Assembly (NCBI GenBank): GCA_009731375.1
Contig: BJOX01000225.1
Location: 316,731-380,730, forward strand
DNA from: Paulinella micropora
Taxonomy: Eukaryota > Cercozoa > Imbricatea > Euglyphida
Reading direction: 5' to 3'
DNA: 64,000 nt
The notes beneath the pieces are model-generated. The model saw only the letters and a program-made list of their open reading frames with translations. It searched no databases and was not told the origin of the DNA. Both the position numbers and the translations under genes were made by a program. This document shows positions 63,852-64,000 of this stretch, piece by piece. Every line of letters begins with the position of its first letter. The stretch's first letter is position 1.

Positions 63852-64000
63852 TGTACCGTTTGTAGTGTGTGTGTGAGGCGATGGAGCCGATGCGGAGGGG
63901 CGTGAAGAAGCGAGAGAGGGTGAGGACTGTACGCATTGCTTCGGTCTGAGGGAGGAAAGAGAGAGAGAGAGAGAGAGAAGGGAGAAGGGGAGAGGCGGGG
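63761..64000. repeat. TA, TATG and GA tracts at window end
   Basis: TA/TATG repeats to about 63853, ~95 bp of unique sequence (CGTTTGTAGTGTGTGTGTGAG...), then GAGA. No gene is supported. Confidence 0.85.

Overview
The window is eukaryotic, almost certainly animal DNA from a repeat-dominated (heterochromatin-like) region of a draft assembly. The support is an exon with spliceosomal boundaries, a non-LTR retrotransposon with an R2-type C-terminus, MITE-like elements, kilobases of microsatellite, and ten N gaps. A marine or other invertebrate is plausible from the retroelement type, but species cannot be read from the sequence. No complete protein-coding gene, rRNA or tRNA was found. Nearly all long open frames are translations of simple repeats (Lys/Arg/Glu, Phe/Leu/Ser, Ile-Tyr-Leu-Ser, Cys-Val or Thr-His runs) and were discarded.

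Layout. 1-25780: a 25.8-kb polypurine array of degenerate GAAA with GCAA and GAGA variants. It has higher-order periods near 880 bp and 1.2 kb and one 0.9-kb block in inverted orientation (9551-10461). 25781-30330 and 33586-37127: GATA/TATC arrays peppered with 5'-truncated retroelement tails. 30360-35040: TATG, GA, TA, CAAAA, GT and CT arrays in which short unique words recur. 37128-41700: AT-rich unique DNA, diverged tandem repeats, an eight-copy 40-bp unit in GT repeats, and a GAAAA array. 41860-48637: more TATC/GATA, holding the key feature, a 5'-truncated RLE-type (R2/HERO-like) retrotransposon at 44400-46720 with an open reading frame that keeps the RT catalytic box, a CCHC knuckle and a PD-(D/E)XK nuclease. 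48640-53380: TAA, TATG and ATAGAT arrays with two foldbacks. 53381-57500: mostly unique DNA with one frame disrupted by a 35-bp duplication and another foldback. 57480-64000: short TATC tracts, a third copy of a hairpin element, candidate minus-strand exons of a J-domain (DnaJ-like) gene, and a GAA/CAA array in which pieces of the J-domain exon are repeated about nine times.

Main biological reading. At least four unrelated tail families (called GT-1 to GT-4 here) sit inside GATA/TATC arrays in the same polarity. The element sense strand nearly always ends in CATC and runs directly into (TATC)n, and the 5' ends are truncated at varied points. GT-1 is the only one with visible enzymology. The pattern suggests target-primed reverse transcription into a tetranucleotide microsatellite, with other tails possibly mobilised by the same or related enzymes. 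A second theme is that short unique words next to microsatellites have been copied together with the microsatellite many times, including the J-domain exon with its splice acceptor.
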